From Ruminococcus flavefaciens ND2009 (GTDB taxonomy: Bacteria > Bacillota > Clostridia > Oscillospirales > Ruminococcaceae), in contig NZ_JHXI01000010.1 of assembly GCF_000621785.1 (NCBI RefSeq), forward strand, positions 172,882 to 236,881: DNA of 64,000 nt. The letters run 5' to 3'. The stretch's first letter is position 1, and every line of letters starts with the position of its first letter. The notes beneath the pieces are model-generated. The model worked only from the letters and a program-made list of their open reading frames with translations, searched no databases and had not been told where the DNA came from. Shown piece by piece: positions 17,398 to 27,466 of the stretch. A program made the position numbers and the translations under genes.

Positions 17398-18420
17398 ATG
17401 AAAAAACACTTTGCCGCAGCTGCGCTGCTCATACTCTCGGTGACGGTGTTCCCTGCCCTTCCTGCTGTCATGGGGAAGGGTCCTGCGAAGGGAGTCGGCG
17501 TTGTCCCCGTTCTGCCCGTGAAATCGCCCTTAACAAGCGGAAAAGCCGTCGATATCCCTTCGTTTTCCGACAAGCCCTACAAGGTGCTTGACACGGAGAG
17601 CGGACAGGTCATGGAGGTGTCCGTCCGCGACTACGTTATCGGAGCGGTCTGCGCGGAGATGCCCGCCTCCTTCGGGGAGGAGGCTCTGAAGGCACAGGCT
17701 GTTGCTGCCCATACCTACGCCGAGCGTCAGCGCCTCCGCGAGAGCGAGTCCCCCACTCCGGAGCTCATGGGAGCGGATTTCTCCGACGATACCTCCAAAT
17801 ATCAGGGCTTTTTCACCAAAGAGGAGATAAAGGAGCGCTTCGGTGACCGCTTTAAACGGGACTACGGGAAAATATCCGCAGCCGCCGATGAGGTGCTGCC
17901 CTATATCCTCACCTATGACGGAGCCCCTATCATTGCTGCTTTCCACTCCATGTCAGCAGGCTTTACAGAAAGCGCCGAGAACGCCTGGGGCTCCCCTGTG
18001 GACTACCTTGTGGAGGTGGACAGCCGCTCCGACCTGACGGCACCGAAATTTCGCGAGGACAAGCGGTTAACGGCAGAGGAGCTGAAGACCGCTCTGGAGA
18101 CAGCCTTTGAGGGCGTCAGCTTAGGGGATAATAAAGAAGACTGGCTGAAGGTGCTCACAGTCTCCGGCTCGGGGACGGTGCTGGAGGTCTCGGTGGGAGA
18201 CCGCACCGTCACGGGAAACCAGCTCCGCACAGCCCTTGACCTGCGCTCCGCCGCCTTCGATGTGCGCTGTGAGGGAGACGAGATCATCATCACCACCAAA
18301 GGCTTCGGACACGGCGTTGGCATGAGCCAGTACGGCGCCGACGCCATGGCTTCCGAGGGGCACAGCTGGCAGGAGATACTGGCTCACTACTATCCGAACT
18401 GTACCGTATCGGGCAGCTGA
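17398..18420 (+). CDS. spoIID: SpoIID/LytB-domain protein
   Basis: A 340-residue protein with an N-terminal hydrophobic anchor/signal (residues 7-24) and the SpoIID domain: YVIGAVCAEMPASFG with the catalytic glutamate, the EALKAQAVAAHTYAE segment, and the C-terminal GFGHGVGMSQYGA motif. SpoIID is a lytic transglycosylase that with SpoIIP and SpoIIM drives engulfment during sporulation. A GAAAGGAGAAGC site precedes the ATG. Its proximity to a polysaccharide operon leaves open a vegetative LytB-like role, but with spoIVB also in this window the sporulation reading is more likely. Confidence 0.88.
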   Translation: MKKHFAAAALLILSVTVFPALPAVMGKGPAKGVGVVPVLPVKSPLTSGKAVDIPSFSDKPYKVLDTESGQVMEVSVRDYVIGAVCAEMPASFGEEALKAQAVAAHTYAERQRLRESESPTPELMGADFSDDTSKYQGFFTKEEIKERFGDRFKRDYGKISAAADEVLPYILTYDGAPIIAAFHSMSAGFTESAENAWGSPVDYLVEVDSRSDLTAPKFREDKRLTAEELKTALETAFEGVSLGDNKEDWLKVLTVSGSGTVLEVSVGDRTVTGNQLRTALDLRSAAFDVRCEGDEIIITTKGFGHGVGMSQYGADAMASEGHSWQEILAHYYPNCTVSGS

Positions 18421-18478
18421 GTATTTGTGCAATATGCTGCAAAAGATGTGCATTTATTGCCCTTTCCGCCGTTCCGTA

Positions 18479-18507
18479 TTGACATAGCTCCGACGATTTG
18501 TTATAAT
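18479..18507 (+). promoter_or_regulatory. Promoter of polysaccharide operon
   Basis: TTGACA (18479-18484), 17-bp spacer, TATAAT (18502-18507): perfect consensus. The leader of roughly 90 nt contains a GCCGC-TTCAT-GCGGC hairpin just after the -10. It should drive the genes from 18600 onward. Confidence 0.88.
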
Positions 18508-18599
18508 AACTTTGTGCCGCTTCATGCGGCTGAGCAGAAAGAAACAAACAAAAAGAACTATAAGGAGACTGTGTCCGTCACGGTAAACGGATAAGGATT

Positions 18600-19988
18600 A
18601 TGAACAAAAACAAGGACCTTTATAAAAGATTTGTCACCTTTATCTCCAGTATGCTGCTTCTGGGTATGCTCACGGGCATATTCGCCTTTGTGTGGTACCG
18701 CAACTACAGCGAGGAGATAATCCTCCCCTACTACAGGCGAGGAAACTGGGTGCTCATCGCTATCTACTGCCTGCTGGTATGGCTGTTTTTCAGAGCCTAC
18801 GGCGGCTTCAAGCTGGGCTATCTCAAGAAAACGGATATGCTCTATTCTCAGATGATCTCCATGATCTGCGTCAACACGGTATCGTACTTCCTCATCAGCC
18901 TTATCGGCAGACATTTCATGGCAGTTTCACCTGTCATATTCATGTCCTGCGTGGATATGGGAGTCATCGCCCTGTGGACCCTGCTGGCGGGAAAGCTCTA
19001 CTTCATGATATACCCGCCGCGAAAGCTGGTCATCATCTACGGAAGCCATCAGGCGGCAGCTCTGGTGCTGAAAATGAGCCAGCGTGTGGACAAGTACATG
19101 ATATGCGAGTCCATAAGCATAACCGAGCCCCCCGAAAAGGTGAGAGAGCTCATAATGAAATACGAAGGCGCTATCGTCTGCGATATACCTGCCGAGCAGA
19201 GAAACGACTACCTGAAATTCTGCTTCGAGCACTCAAAACGTGCGTATATAGCCCCAAAAATATCAGATATTATAATAAGAGGAGCCGACGATATACGTCT
19301 TTTCGACACTCCCCTCATGCTGTGCCGCAACTACGGTCTGGATTTTGAGCAGCAGCTCATCAAGCGCACCTTCGACATCATATTCTCACTGATAGCGCTG
19401 ATACCTGCCGCACCCTTCATGATAATAGCGGCTATAGCGGTAAAGCTCTATGACCGCGGTCCCGTATTCTACAAGCAGAAGCGCCTGACCCTCCACGGCA
19501 GGGAGTTCTACGTATACAAGTTCCGCAGCATGATCGTCGACGCGGAAAAGGACGGCAAGGCGCGTCTCGCCACCGAGGAGGACGAACGCATAACTCCCGT
19601 GGGAAAGATACTGCGAAAGTTCAGAGTGGACGAATTCCCGCAGCTCCTCAACATACTCAAGGGCGATATGTCCGTGGTAGGACCGCGCCCCGAGCGTCCC
19701 GAGCTCACCGAGGAGTATAAGAAGGAAATGCCCGAATTCGGCTTCCGTCTCAAGGTAAAGGCAGGACTTACGGGCTATGCCCAGGTAACGGGCGCCTATG
19801 ACACCACCCCCTACGACAAGCTCAAAATGGACCTGATGTATATCGAGAATTACTCGATACGTCTGGACCTTCAGATAATACTCATGACTATAAAGACCAT
19901 GTTCTTCCCGCCAAAGAACAACGCCGAAATAGACGAGAACGTTCTGGCGCCGAAGTTCACAGAAGAAAAAAAGGAGAACAGCAGATGA
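18600..19988 (+). CDS. Priming polyprenyl glycosyl-phosphotransferase (WcaJ/CpsE type)
   Basis: A 462-residue membrane enzyme that starts polysaccharide repeat-unit assembly by moving a sugar-1-phosphate to undecaprenyl phosphate. Four N-terminal transmembrane segments (about 10-32, 49-65, 84-103, 108-136) precede a Rossmann-like region, a fifth hydrophobic hairpin (258-281) and the C-terminal catalytic domain with KRTFDI, KFRSM, ...KFRVDEFPQL and VGPRPERPE motifs. First gene of the operon; its end overlaps manC as ATGA. The donor sugar is not readable from sequence. Confidence 0.93.
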   Translation: MNKNKDLYKRFVTFISSMLLLGMLTGIFAFVWYRNYSEEIILPYYRRGNWVLIAIYCLLVWLFFRAYGGFKLGYLKKTDMLYSQMISMICVNTVSYFLISLIGRHFMAVSPVIFMSCVDMGVIALWTLLAGKLYFMIYPPRKLVIIYGSHQAAALVLKMSQRVDKYMICESISITEPPEKVRELIMKYEGAIVCDIPAEQRNDYLKFCFEHSKRAYIAPKISDIIIRGADDIRLFDTPLMLCRNYGLDFEQQLIKRTFDIIFSLIALIPAAPFMIIAAIAVKLYDRGPVFYKQKRLTLHGREFYVYKFRSMIVDAEKDGKARLATEEDERITPVGKILRKFRVDEFPQLLNILKGDMSVVGPRPERPELTEEYKKEMPEFGFRLKVKAGLTGYAQVTGAYDTTPYDKLKMDLMYIENYSIRLDLQIILMTIKTMFFPPKNNAEIDENVLAPKFTEEKKENSR

Positions 19989-21049
19989 AGATTACAGCAG
20001 TTATCATGGCAGGCGGCAGAGGAGAGCGTTTCTGGCCCAAGAGCCGCAACGCAACGCCAAAGCAGTTCCTATCGCTGACAAAGGACGGCGAGACCATGAT
20101 ACAGAAAACGGTGAAAAGGCTCCGCCCCATTGTTGAGGCTGAGGACATTTTTATCGTGACCAATGCAGCATACACCGAGCTGGTGCTTGACCAGCTCCCC
20201 GATATACCGAAGGAGAATATCCTGGCTGAGCCCTGCGCAAGGAACACAGCTCCCTGCATAGCCTTTGCGGCGGCAGTCATCGGCAGGAAATATGAGGACG
20301 CCATCATGCTGGTGCTCCCCTCCGACCACCTTATCGGCTATGAGGACATCTACCTCAATACGCTGAAAAAGGCTATAAAATCCGCTGAGAAGGGCAAGCG
20401 CCTCGTCACTATCGGCATCACTCCCGAATACCCCGAAACAGGCTACGGCTACATCAATTTCGGCGAGGAAAAGGGCGACGTCTATGCCGTTGAGCGCTTT
20501 GTTGAGAAGCCAGACCTCCCCACCGCCAAGGAGTACCTTGCCTCGGGCAGATACCTCTGGAACAGCGGTATGTTCGTATGGAAAATATCCTCCATCATGT
20601 TCAACCTGAAGGAACTCATGCCCGACATCTATGAGGGCGCAATGCGCATAGGACAGGCTTACGGAACTCCCGATTTCAATGAGGTGCTGGTTAAGGAGTT
20701 CACCGCCTTCAGAAGCGAGTCCGTGGACTTCGGCATCATGGAAAAGGCAAAGCATATCTACACTATCCCCGGAAGCTTCGGCTGGGACGACGTGGGAAGC
20801 TGGCTGGCTGTGGAGCGCATAAACGAGACCGATGACGACAAGAACTACATCGACGGCGACGTTATCGCCATCGACTCAAAGCGCACCACCGTATGCGGCG
20901 GAAAGCGCCTCATCGCCGCCGTGGGCACAAGGGACATAATCATCGTGGATACCGATGATGTTCTGCTGGTTTGCTCGAAAAACAACACTCAGGACGTGAA
21001 AAAGGTCATCGCTCAGCTTAAAGAGCAGGGCAGGGACGATCTGGTATGA
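19985..21049 (+). CDS. manC: Mannose-1-phosphate guanylyltransferase
   Basis: A 354-residue nucleotidyltransferase making GDP-mannose from mannose-1-phosphate and GTP. The N-terminal AGGRGERFWP signature and the FVEKPD segment are present. It lacks the C-terminal isomerase half of bifunctional ManC proteins, so it is the short monofunctional type. Coupled to the priming transferase upstream, it supplies substrate to gmd immediately downstream. Confidence 0.95.
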   Translation: MKITAVIMAGGRGERFWPKSRNATPKQFLSLTKDGETMIQKTVKRLRPIVEAEDIFIVTNAAYTELVLDQLPDIPKENILAEPCARNTAPCIAFAAAVIGRKYEDAIMLVLPSDHLIGYEDIYLNTLKKAIKSAEKGKRLVTIGITPEYPETGYGYINFGEEKGDVYAVERFVEKPDLPTAKEYLASGRYLWNSGMFVWKISSIMFNLKELMPDIYEGAMRIGQAYGTPDFNEVLVKEFTAFRSESVDFGIMEKAKHIYTIPGSFGWDDVGSWLAVERINETDDDKNYIDGDVIAIDSKRTTVCGGKRLIAAVGTRDIIIVDTDDVLLVCSKNNTQDVKKVIAQLKEQGRDDLV

Positions 21050-21116
21050 TGACACATCGGAGGCTCAGGTCTCCGGTATGATATATACGCTTAATTGCAA
21101 AAAAGGAGTAATATAA

Positions 21117-22154
<1,038 letters not shown>

Positions 22155-22187
22155 GTTTTCAGTAATCAATAAAAAGGGGGCAGTATT

Positions 22188-22460
22188 ATGAGACCTGAGG
22201 TACTCAGAAGCAAAAAAGGCGGCTATAACAAAACCGATGTGCTTACTAAGATCGACGCTCTGAGCGCTCTGCTGATGATGGCGGAGGAAGGCGTGGACAG
22301 CTCAAAGATACTCCCCGAGCTGGAAAAAGTCCGTCAGCGTCCCATGAGGAAAGAAAAGAGCGGATTTTTCGGTACTATCGGCTTTTCCGCCGAGGATACG
22401 GACAATTACATTGCCGATCTGGAAGGACAGATAGCTGCCGCCCTGGCATCAGCCCGATAA
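22188..22460 (+). CDS. DivIVA-like repeat protein, one unit
   Basis: A 90-residue protein I cannot assign. It contains one copy of a unit found five times in this and the next two genes: an N-terminal GGYNKTDVLTKIDAL-type segment, a middle LEKVRQRPMRKEK segment, and a C-terminal GFSAEDTDNYIADL segment. The GY/GF-x-x-x-x-VD-x-[FY]-I pattern recalls DivIVA-type N-terminal motifs. It is mainly helical, with no signal or membrane segment. A GGGGGCAG site precedes the ATG. It sits inside the polysaccharide operon directly after gmd. Confidence 0.72.
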   Translation: MRPEVLRSKKGGYNKTDVLTKIDALSALLMMAEEGVDSSKILPELEKVRQRPMRKEKSGFFGTIGFSAEDTDNYIADLEGQIAAALASAR

Positions 22461-22486
22461 AAGCAGCATCAGAGGAATAAACGGCT

Positions 22487-22999
22487 ATGGATGAACGCAG
22501 GATACTGTTCAAAGTCGAACACGGCTATGACAGGAACGACTTTTACGAAAGGTTTCACGAATACCGCGACCTTCTCACAGGTCTGACGTATGACGGTCTT
22601 ACCGAGGAAGAGGTACGGAAAAGAGTTGAGGAGCTGAAGGCTGTGCCTCTGGCTGAAAGCATAGGCGGCTTTGATATGGAAAAGGTGGATTTTATCCTTG
22701 ACGAATTCGCGACCAGGCTCACCATGTTCAGAGCTGCGGATTTCGCAAAGATCGGCCGCGTCAGATCAGGCTATGACTGCGAGAGCGTTGAGGCTAAGAT
22801 CTATGCCTACAATATGGTGATAGCTTCCTTCAATGGCGGTATGAACAGGAGCCTTGCAATGAATGAGCTGGAAAAAGCAAGACAGCTTCCCCTGCGGAAA
22901 GCAAAATTCCACCTGCTCTGGAAAACAGGCTACGACCGCGGACGCATCGACGCTTTTATCGCCGATCTGGACACCCATGTTTACGATACTATACGATGA
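22487..22999 (+). CDS. DivIVA-like repeat protein, two units
   Basis: A 170-residue paralogue carrying two copies of the same unit, starting near residues 11 (HGYDRNDFYERFHEY...GFDMEKVDFILDEF) and 92 (SGYDCESVEAKIYAYN...LEKARQLPLRKAK...GYDRGRIDAFIADL). The second copy is the better conserved. It is predicted soluble and helical. Located 26 nt after the one-unit gene and co-directional with it. No known function; a cytoplasmic scaffold or regulator acting on the polysaccharide machinery is only an inference from position. Confidence 0.72.
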   Translation: MDERRILFKVEHGYDRNDFYERFHEYRDLLTGLTYDGLTEEEVRKRVEELKAVPLAESIGGFDMEKVDFILDEFATRLTMFRAADFAKIGRVRSGYDCESVEAKIYAYNMVIASFNGGMNRSLAMNELEKARQLPLRKAKFHLLWKTGYDRGRIDAFIADLDTHVYDTIR

Positions 23000-23075
23000 A
23001 TCCCTGTCTTCCCTTGAGGAAAAGCTCCCGGAAGCGTTAATGGGAAGATAAAGGACTCATAAGGAGGTACTCATA

Positions 23076-23585
23076 ATGGAAGCGATCATCCTGAACAAAG
23101 TTCCTAACGGCTACGATCACAGTACTGTATTAGTAAAAATAGGAAGGCTCAACAAGCTGGTAGCAGATGTCAAGGATGGAAAGATCCCTCAGGTCAATGC
23201 TATACATCAGGCTGACGCTCTTATAGCTGAGCCTATACCTGTGGTCGCTGTCGGCACAGACCCGCAGAAAGTAGATGAATATATCGCAAAATACCGCAGA
23301 GAGCTTGAGGGATACAAGCTGGCTGTATACGGCAGGCTGAAAAGAGTCAAGTGCGGCTATTCCCTGAATGATTTCGATGCTAAGATAAGCGCCTATAACG
23401 AGCTCATCTACAAGCTCAGGAACGGCGCCGACAAAGTCTTTGCAATGACAGAGCTGGAGCGCATAAGACAGCTCCCCCTGACACATGAAAAAAAGGGACT
23501 TTTTTCCAGATACGGCTATGACTGCGAAGCTGCTGACAGCTTCCTTGCCGATATAGACGGCTATGCCCTCAGCCTGACATACTGA
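23076..23585 (+). CDS. DivIVA-like repeat protein, two units (second paralogue)
   Basis: A 169-residue protein with the same two-unit layout as its upstream neighbour and in the same register: unit one near residues 11-75 (NGYDHSTVLVKIGRLN...GTDPQKVDEYIAKY) and unit two near 92-160 (CGYSLNDFDAKISAYN...LERIRQLPLTHEKK...GYDCEAADSFLADI). An AAGGAGGTACTC site gives a clear start. The three genes look like tandem duplications with unit gain. Confidence 0.73.
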   Translation: MEAIILNKVPNGYDHSTVLVKIGRLNKLVADVKDGKIPQVNAIHQADALIAEPIPVVAVGTDPQKVDEYIAKYRRELEGYKLAVYGRLKRVKCGYSLNDFDAKISAYNELIYKLRNGADKVFAMTELERIRQLPLTHEKKGLFSRYGYDCEAADSFLADIDGYALSLTY

Positions 23586-23614
23586 TAAATACTTTCAAAG
23601 GTGGAGAAGTTGAT

Positions 23615-24766
23615 TTGAAAATAACCTTCGACGCTGTGCCCATATGCAGCGATAAGATAACGGGAATAGGCTGGTGCGAGGTGGGACAGACACAGGCACT
23701 GGCTGAAAACTTCCCCGAAAACAGATACGAATACAGCTTCTTTACCAGCGGCGACGCCGAGAGAGTAAAGAGGGTAAAGAAGTTCGCAGGCAAGAGCATA
23801 AAGCTCAATACCTCGGGCTTTTCGGGCTATCTCTACCGTGCTGTCAGCACATTCCTGCCCGTACCCTATTCATTCTTCTTCGGCAGAAAGTCCGATATAA
23901 CGCATTTTTTCAACTACATCGTACCGCCCTTTGTACGCGGGAAAAAGGTAGTCACCGTCCATGACATGGTGTACAAGGCATTCCCCGATACAGTCCGCGG
24001 ACGCACCCGTTTCATGCTCGAAATGGGGCTGAAGCGCTCAATGAAAAGGGCGGACATCATCATTACGGACTCTGAGTTCTCCAGGTCCGAGATAGTGAAG
24101 TATTTCCCTCAGCATGAGAGCAAGATAAGGGTGATCCCCTGCGGCGTGGACCTTGAAAGGTTCCGTCCCTGCGAAAATCCGGAGCGGATACCCGAGGTCA
24201 AGAAGTCCCTTGAGATAGAGGGCGACTACTTCCTCTACCTGGGTACCATCGAGCCCAGAAAGAACCTGGAGCGCCTTATCACAGCCTATGCGGCTTTTGC
24301 CAAAAAAGCAGGCGAAAAGGCTCCGAAGCTGGTGCTGGCAGGCGGCAAGGGCTGGCTTGACCACGGCATTTACAGCCGCGTAGAGAAGCTGGGCCTCACC
24401 GACAGGGTCATCTTCACAAAATACGTCCCCTCAGAGGACATGAACCCCCTTATGTGCGGCGCCCTGGCATTCGTTTTCCCCTCACTTTACGAGGGCTTCG
24501 GTATGCCCCCGCTTGAGGCTATGGCGTGCGGAGTTCCCGTACTGGCGTCGGGGGAGGCTTCTCTCCCCGAGGTAACAGGCGACTGCGCGGTCATCTGCGA
24601 CGCATACGACCCCAAAAGCATTGCAGGCGGTCTTTACAGGCTCTGGAGCGATGAGGCTCTCCGCAGAGAGCTGAGCAGAAAGGGCATTGAAAGAGCAAAG
24701 GGCTTCACATGGAAGCGCTCCGCAGAAATGCTCATGGAGGTATACAGGGAGCTGAAAAATGAGTAA
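23615..24766 (+). CDS. Glycosyltransferase family 4
   Basis: A 383-residue GT-B glycosyltransferase. The donor-site motif SLYEGFGMPPLEAMACG gives the E-x7-E pair of retaining GT4 enzymes, and GTIEPRKNLERLI is the usual start of the C-terminal domain. The start codon is TTG (KITFDAVP follows), preceded by AAAGGTGGAG. It overlaps the next glycosyltransferase by eight bases. It likely adds a mannose- or rhamnose-type sugar to the lipid-linked repeat unit; the exact linkage is unknown. Confidence 0.9.
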   Translation: MKITFDAVPICSDKITGIGWCEVGQTQALAENFPENRYEYSFFTSGDAERVKRVKKFAGKSIKLNTSGFSGYLYRAVSTFLPVPYSFFFGRKSDITHFFNYIVPPFVRGKKVVTVHDMVYKAFPDTVRGRTRFMLEMGLKRSMKRADIIITDSEFSRSEIVKYFPQHESKIRVIPCGVDLERFRPCENPERIPEVKKSLEIEGDYFLYLGTIEPRKNLERLITAYAAFAKKAGEKAPKLVLAGGKGWLDHGIYSRVEKLGLTDRVIFTKYVPSEDMNPLMCGALAFVFPSLYEGFGMPPLEAMACGVPVLASGEASLPEVTGDCAVICDAYDPKSIAGGLYRLWSDEALRRELSRKGIERAKGFTWKRSAEMLMEVYRELKNE

Positions 24767-25883
24767 AAAGCTTGAAATTCTTGAAGTCAACAAGGCTTAT
24801 TATCCCCATATAGGCGGCATAGAGACCATTATCCGCCAGTATTCCGAGGAGCTGAGCAGGAACGAGAATGCTCATGTGAGAGTACTGGTGTGCCGCGACG
24901 GCAGAGGCAGGACTATCCGCGAGAAGATGCGGGGCGTTGATATAACCCGCGCAGGTAGCCTCGGGACGTACTTCTCATGTCCCCTGTCCTTCTCGTTCTT
25001 CCGCTATTTCCGCGCTATGGCGAAAAAAGCCGACGTTGTACACATACACGTCCCCTTCCCCCTTGCGGACGCAGCACTGCTGCTGTCGGGCTTTAAGGGA
25101 AAGGTGGCAGTCTCATGGCACAGCGACATCGTTAAGCAGAAAAAGCTCATGCTGTTCTACAAGCCCTTCATGCGGTATCTGCTGAAAAGGGCTGACGTTG
25201 TACTGACAGCTACGGAGGGCCATGTGAAGCATTCACTTTATCTCCCCGAATACAGCGAAAAATGCAGAGTCCTCCCCTACGGCATAGTCCCCGGGGACTA
25301 TCTTTCAGTGCCGAGAAAGCCCGTCCTCACGGAAAGAGCGACGGACAAGAGCCGCGTAAAGGTGTTCTTTACGGGCAGACTGGTCTACTACAAGGGAGTA
25401 GATGTGCTGCTGAAGGCATTCACAAAAGTGAAGGGCTGCGAGCTCTTCATTGCCGGCACAGGGGAGCTGGGCGATGAGCTGAAAGCCTACACCGCTGCTC
25501 ACGGCATGGAGGAAAAGGTCCATTTTCTGGGATTTCTCCCCGACGAGGAGCTCCGTCAGGCTTATGCGGACTGCGATATATTCGTGCTGCCCTCAGTCGC
25601 TCCCAGCGAGGCATTCGGCATTGTACAGCTGGAAGCCATGGTCTACGGAAAACCCGTTATAAATACCGCTCTCCCATCGGGAGTACCCTATGTCAGCCTT
25701 GACGGCAAGACAGGTCTCACGGTGAAGCCCAGGTCACCCAAGGCTCTGGCAGAAGCCATAAACCGCCTTGCAGGAGACAAAGAGCTCCGCGAAAGACTGG
25801 GCAGAGCTGCCGCAGTCCGCGTGGCTGAGGAATTCAGCGAGGAGAGCATCCAGAAACGTCTTTACGATATACTCAGCGAATAA
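24759..25883 (+). CDS. Glycosyltransferase family 4
   Basis: A 374-residue GT-B protein distinct from its upstream neighbour. It has the N-terminal YPHIGGIETII acceptor-domain loop, FTGRLVYYKGVDVLL at the start of the donor domain and an E-x7-E motif in PSEAFGIVQLEAMVYG. Its start is within the end of the preceding gene, showing translational coupling. Predicted cytoplasmic, acting at the inner face of the membrane on polysaccharide precursors. Confidence 0.9.
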   Translation: MSKKLEILEVNKAYYPHIGGIETIIRQYSEELSRNENAHVRVLVCRDGRGRTIREKMRGVDITRAGSLGTYFSCPLSFSFFRYFRAMAKKADVVHIHVPFPLADAALLLSGFKGKVAVSWHSDIVKQKKLMLFYKPFMRYLLKRADVVLTATEGHVKHSLYLPEYSEKCRVLPYGIVPGDYLSVPRKPVLTERATDKSRVKVFFTGRLVYYKGVDVLLKAFTKVKGCELFIAGTGELGDELKAYTAAHGMEEKVHFLGFLPDEELRQAYADCDIFVLPSVAPSEAFGIVQLEAMVYGKPVINTALPSGVPYVSLDGKTGLTVKPRSPKALAEAINRLAGDKELRERLGRAAAVRVAEEFSEESIQKRLYDILSE

Positions 25884-25895
25884 GGAGGCAGACTT

Positions 25896-26831
25896 TTGAG
25901 AGCATTGATAATCGGCGCCGCAGGCTTCGTGGGAGGCTATCTCATCAGAGAGCTAAGCGCCTTCGGCTGGGACGTCCACGCCACCTGTCTGCCAAATGAG
26001 ACCGTGAGCGAGAGCTGTCCCGTACACCATCTGGATATACTTTCGGCGGAGGATATAGCCCCCCTGCTGAACGAGGTGAAGCCCGATGTGGTCTATCATC
26101 TGGCTGCCCAGAGCTCCGTGGCGCTTTCATGGAAAAAGCCGCAGCTCACCGCAGAGATAAATGTCATCGGCACTATAAACGTCCTGGAAGCCCTCCGCAC
26201 AGCCGAAAAACAGGACATCAGGACCATTCTCATAGGCTCGGGAGAGGAATACGGCTATATCCGCAGGGACGCCTGTCCCCTTTCGGAGTCTGAGCCCCTC
26301 AATCCGGGTAATATCTACGCCGCCACAAAAGCCTGTCAGGGCATGATAGGCGAGATATACGCAAGAGCATACAAAATGGACATCGTCATGGTGCGCGCCT
26401 TCAACCACTCGGGACCCGCTCAGAGCAGTATCTTCGTTGTCTCCGACTTCTGCCGCCAGATAGCTGAGATAGAAAAGGGCATGAAGGAGCCCGTCATCAG
26501 CGTGGGAAATCTGTCCGCAAAGCGCGATTTCACCGACGTCCGCGACGTTGTCAGAGCCTACAGGCTCCTGGGTGAAAAGGGCGTAAGCGGTGCCGTCTAC
26601 AACGTGGGCAGGGGCAGGGCTGTGGATATACAGTTCATTCTGGATACCGCCCTTTCATTCGCAAAGCTGCCCATTGAGGTGAGACAGGACCCCGCCCGCA
26701 TGAGAGCCTCGGATATACCGATAATAGAGCCCGATGTTTCGCGCATCGCCGCCGACACAGGCTGGTCCGCAGAGATAACCATGGAGCAGACAGTGGAGGA
26801 TACCCTCGGTTATTGGAGAACCAATATATAA
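25896..26831 (+). CDS. rmd: GDP-4-keto-6-deoxymannose reductase (RMD type)
   Basis: A 311-residue extended SDR protein with the GAAGFVGGYL nucleotide-binding loop near residues 7-16 and a catalytic YAATK. With gmd in the same operon the most economical reading is reduction of GDP-4-keto-6-deoxymannose to GDP-D-rhamnose; GDP-fucose synthase is less likely because the epimerase-type sequence hallmarks are not evident. The start codon is TTG after an AAGGAGGCAG site, 12 nt from the preceding stop. Confidence 0.82.
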   Translation: MRALIIGAAGFVGGYLIRELSAFGWDVHATCLPNETVSESCPVHHLDILSAEDIAPLLNEVKPDVVYHLAAQSSVALSWKKPQLTAEINVIGTINVLEALRTAEKQDIRTILIGSGEEYGYIRRDACPLSESEPLNPGNIYAATKACQGMIGEIYARAYKMDIVMVRAFNHSGPAQSSIFVVSDFCRQIAEIEKGMKEPVISVGNLSAKRDFTDVRDVVRAYRLLGEKGVSGAVYNVGRGRAVDIQFILDTALSFAKLPIEVRQDPARMRASDIPIIEPDVSRIAADTGWSAEITMEQTVEDTLGYWRTNI

Positions 26832-26867
26832 CTATATAGACGATACAAAAGAAAAGGAGTGAACGGA

Positions 26868-27203
26868 ATGTCCGATATGAAGCTTACAAACGAGAAAATG
26901 CTGACCTTTACGGGACATGAGAAGGTAGGCACCTTCAAGGCAGGCGAAAAGCTCATGGAATTCGGCGAAAAACAGAACGCCGCCAACGAAGCCCTCGCCG
27001 CAAACGTCAACGAACTTATCAAGAGAGTCTGCGCTCTGGAGGACAAACAGCTCCAGAATGAGGACATAATGAGGCGCATTGCCAATGAGCTTGCAGGGCT
27101 CAAGAAAGAGCTGGACAGAGTAAGACTGACAGAAAAGCTGAATTCAGGCGCCATAGAGCGGCTTGACCGCGCTGTAAAGCTTGCTGAGGGCGACGGAAAG
27201 TAA
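26868..27203 (+). CDS. Small coiled-coil protein
   Basis: A 111-residue, strongly helical protein with heptad-like leucine/valine spacing (about residues 35-100) and no membrane segment. Function is not recognised. The ATG at 26868 follows AAAAGGAG at good spacing; a GTG at 26859 overlaps that site and is less likely. Last gene before the ATP synthase promoter and probably the tail of the polysaccharide operon. Confidence 0.65.
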   Translation: MSDMKLTNEKMLTFTGHEKVGTFKAGEKLMEFGEKQNAANEALAANVNELIKRVCALEDKQLQNEDIMRRIANELAGLKKELDRVRLTEKLNSGAIERLDRAVKLAEGDGK

Positions 27204-27262
27204 TCTGCCTTTTTATATATAATATCATTCCCAATGATTATGCAAAATTTTTCGTCAGACTC

Positions 27263-27291
27263 TTGACAATGTAACCGTTTTGTTATATTAT
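27263..27291 (+). promoter_or_regulatory. ATP synthase operon promoter
   Basis: TTGACA (27263-27268), 17-bp spacer, TATTAT (27286-27291). The predicted RNA start near 27298 lies about 170 nt before atpB, leaving a long leader that contains a terminator-like hairpin. Confidence 0.82.
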
Positions 27292-27370
27292 TATTATAGT
27301 GTGGACAGGGTATGCCCCGCAGCTTGAAAAAGTCCGTCGGACGTATATCTTTACCCATCAAGACTCAATC

Positions 27371-27411
27371 AACGGAGATTTGTGTAATTGCAGTCTCCGT
27401 TTTATTATTTT
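27371..27411 (+). terminator. Terminator-like hairpin in the atp leader
   Basis: AACGGAGA (27371-27378) pairs with TCTCCGTT (27394-27401), followed by TTATTATTTT. It sits between the atp promoter and atpB, so it either attenuates the operon or ends a small RNA of about 110 nt. Confidence 0.7.
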
Positions 27412-27466
27412 GGCACACAGAACTGTTTTCGCAAGTTCCTGAGCCATACTGAAAGAAGGTGTTATC

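Noticed and set aside
22863..23051. 62-codon frame overlapping the end of the first two-unit repeat gene
   Set aside because: Out of frame with the conserved repeat protein, and it has no ribosome binding site of its own.
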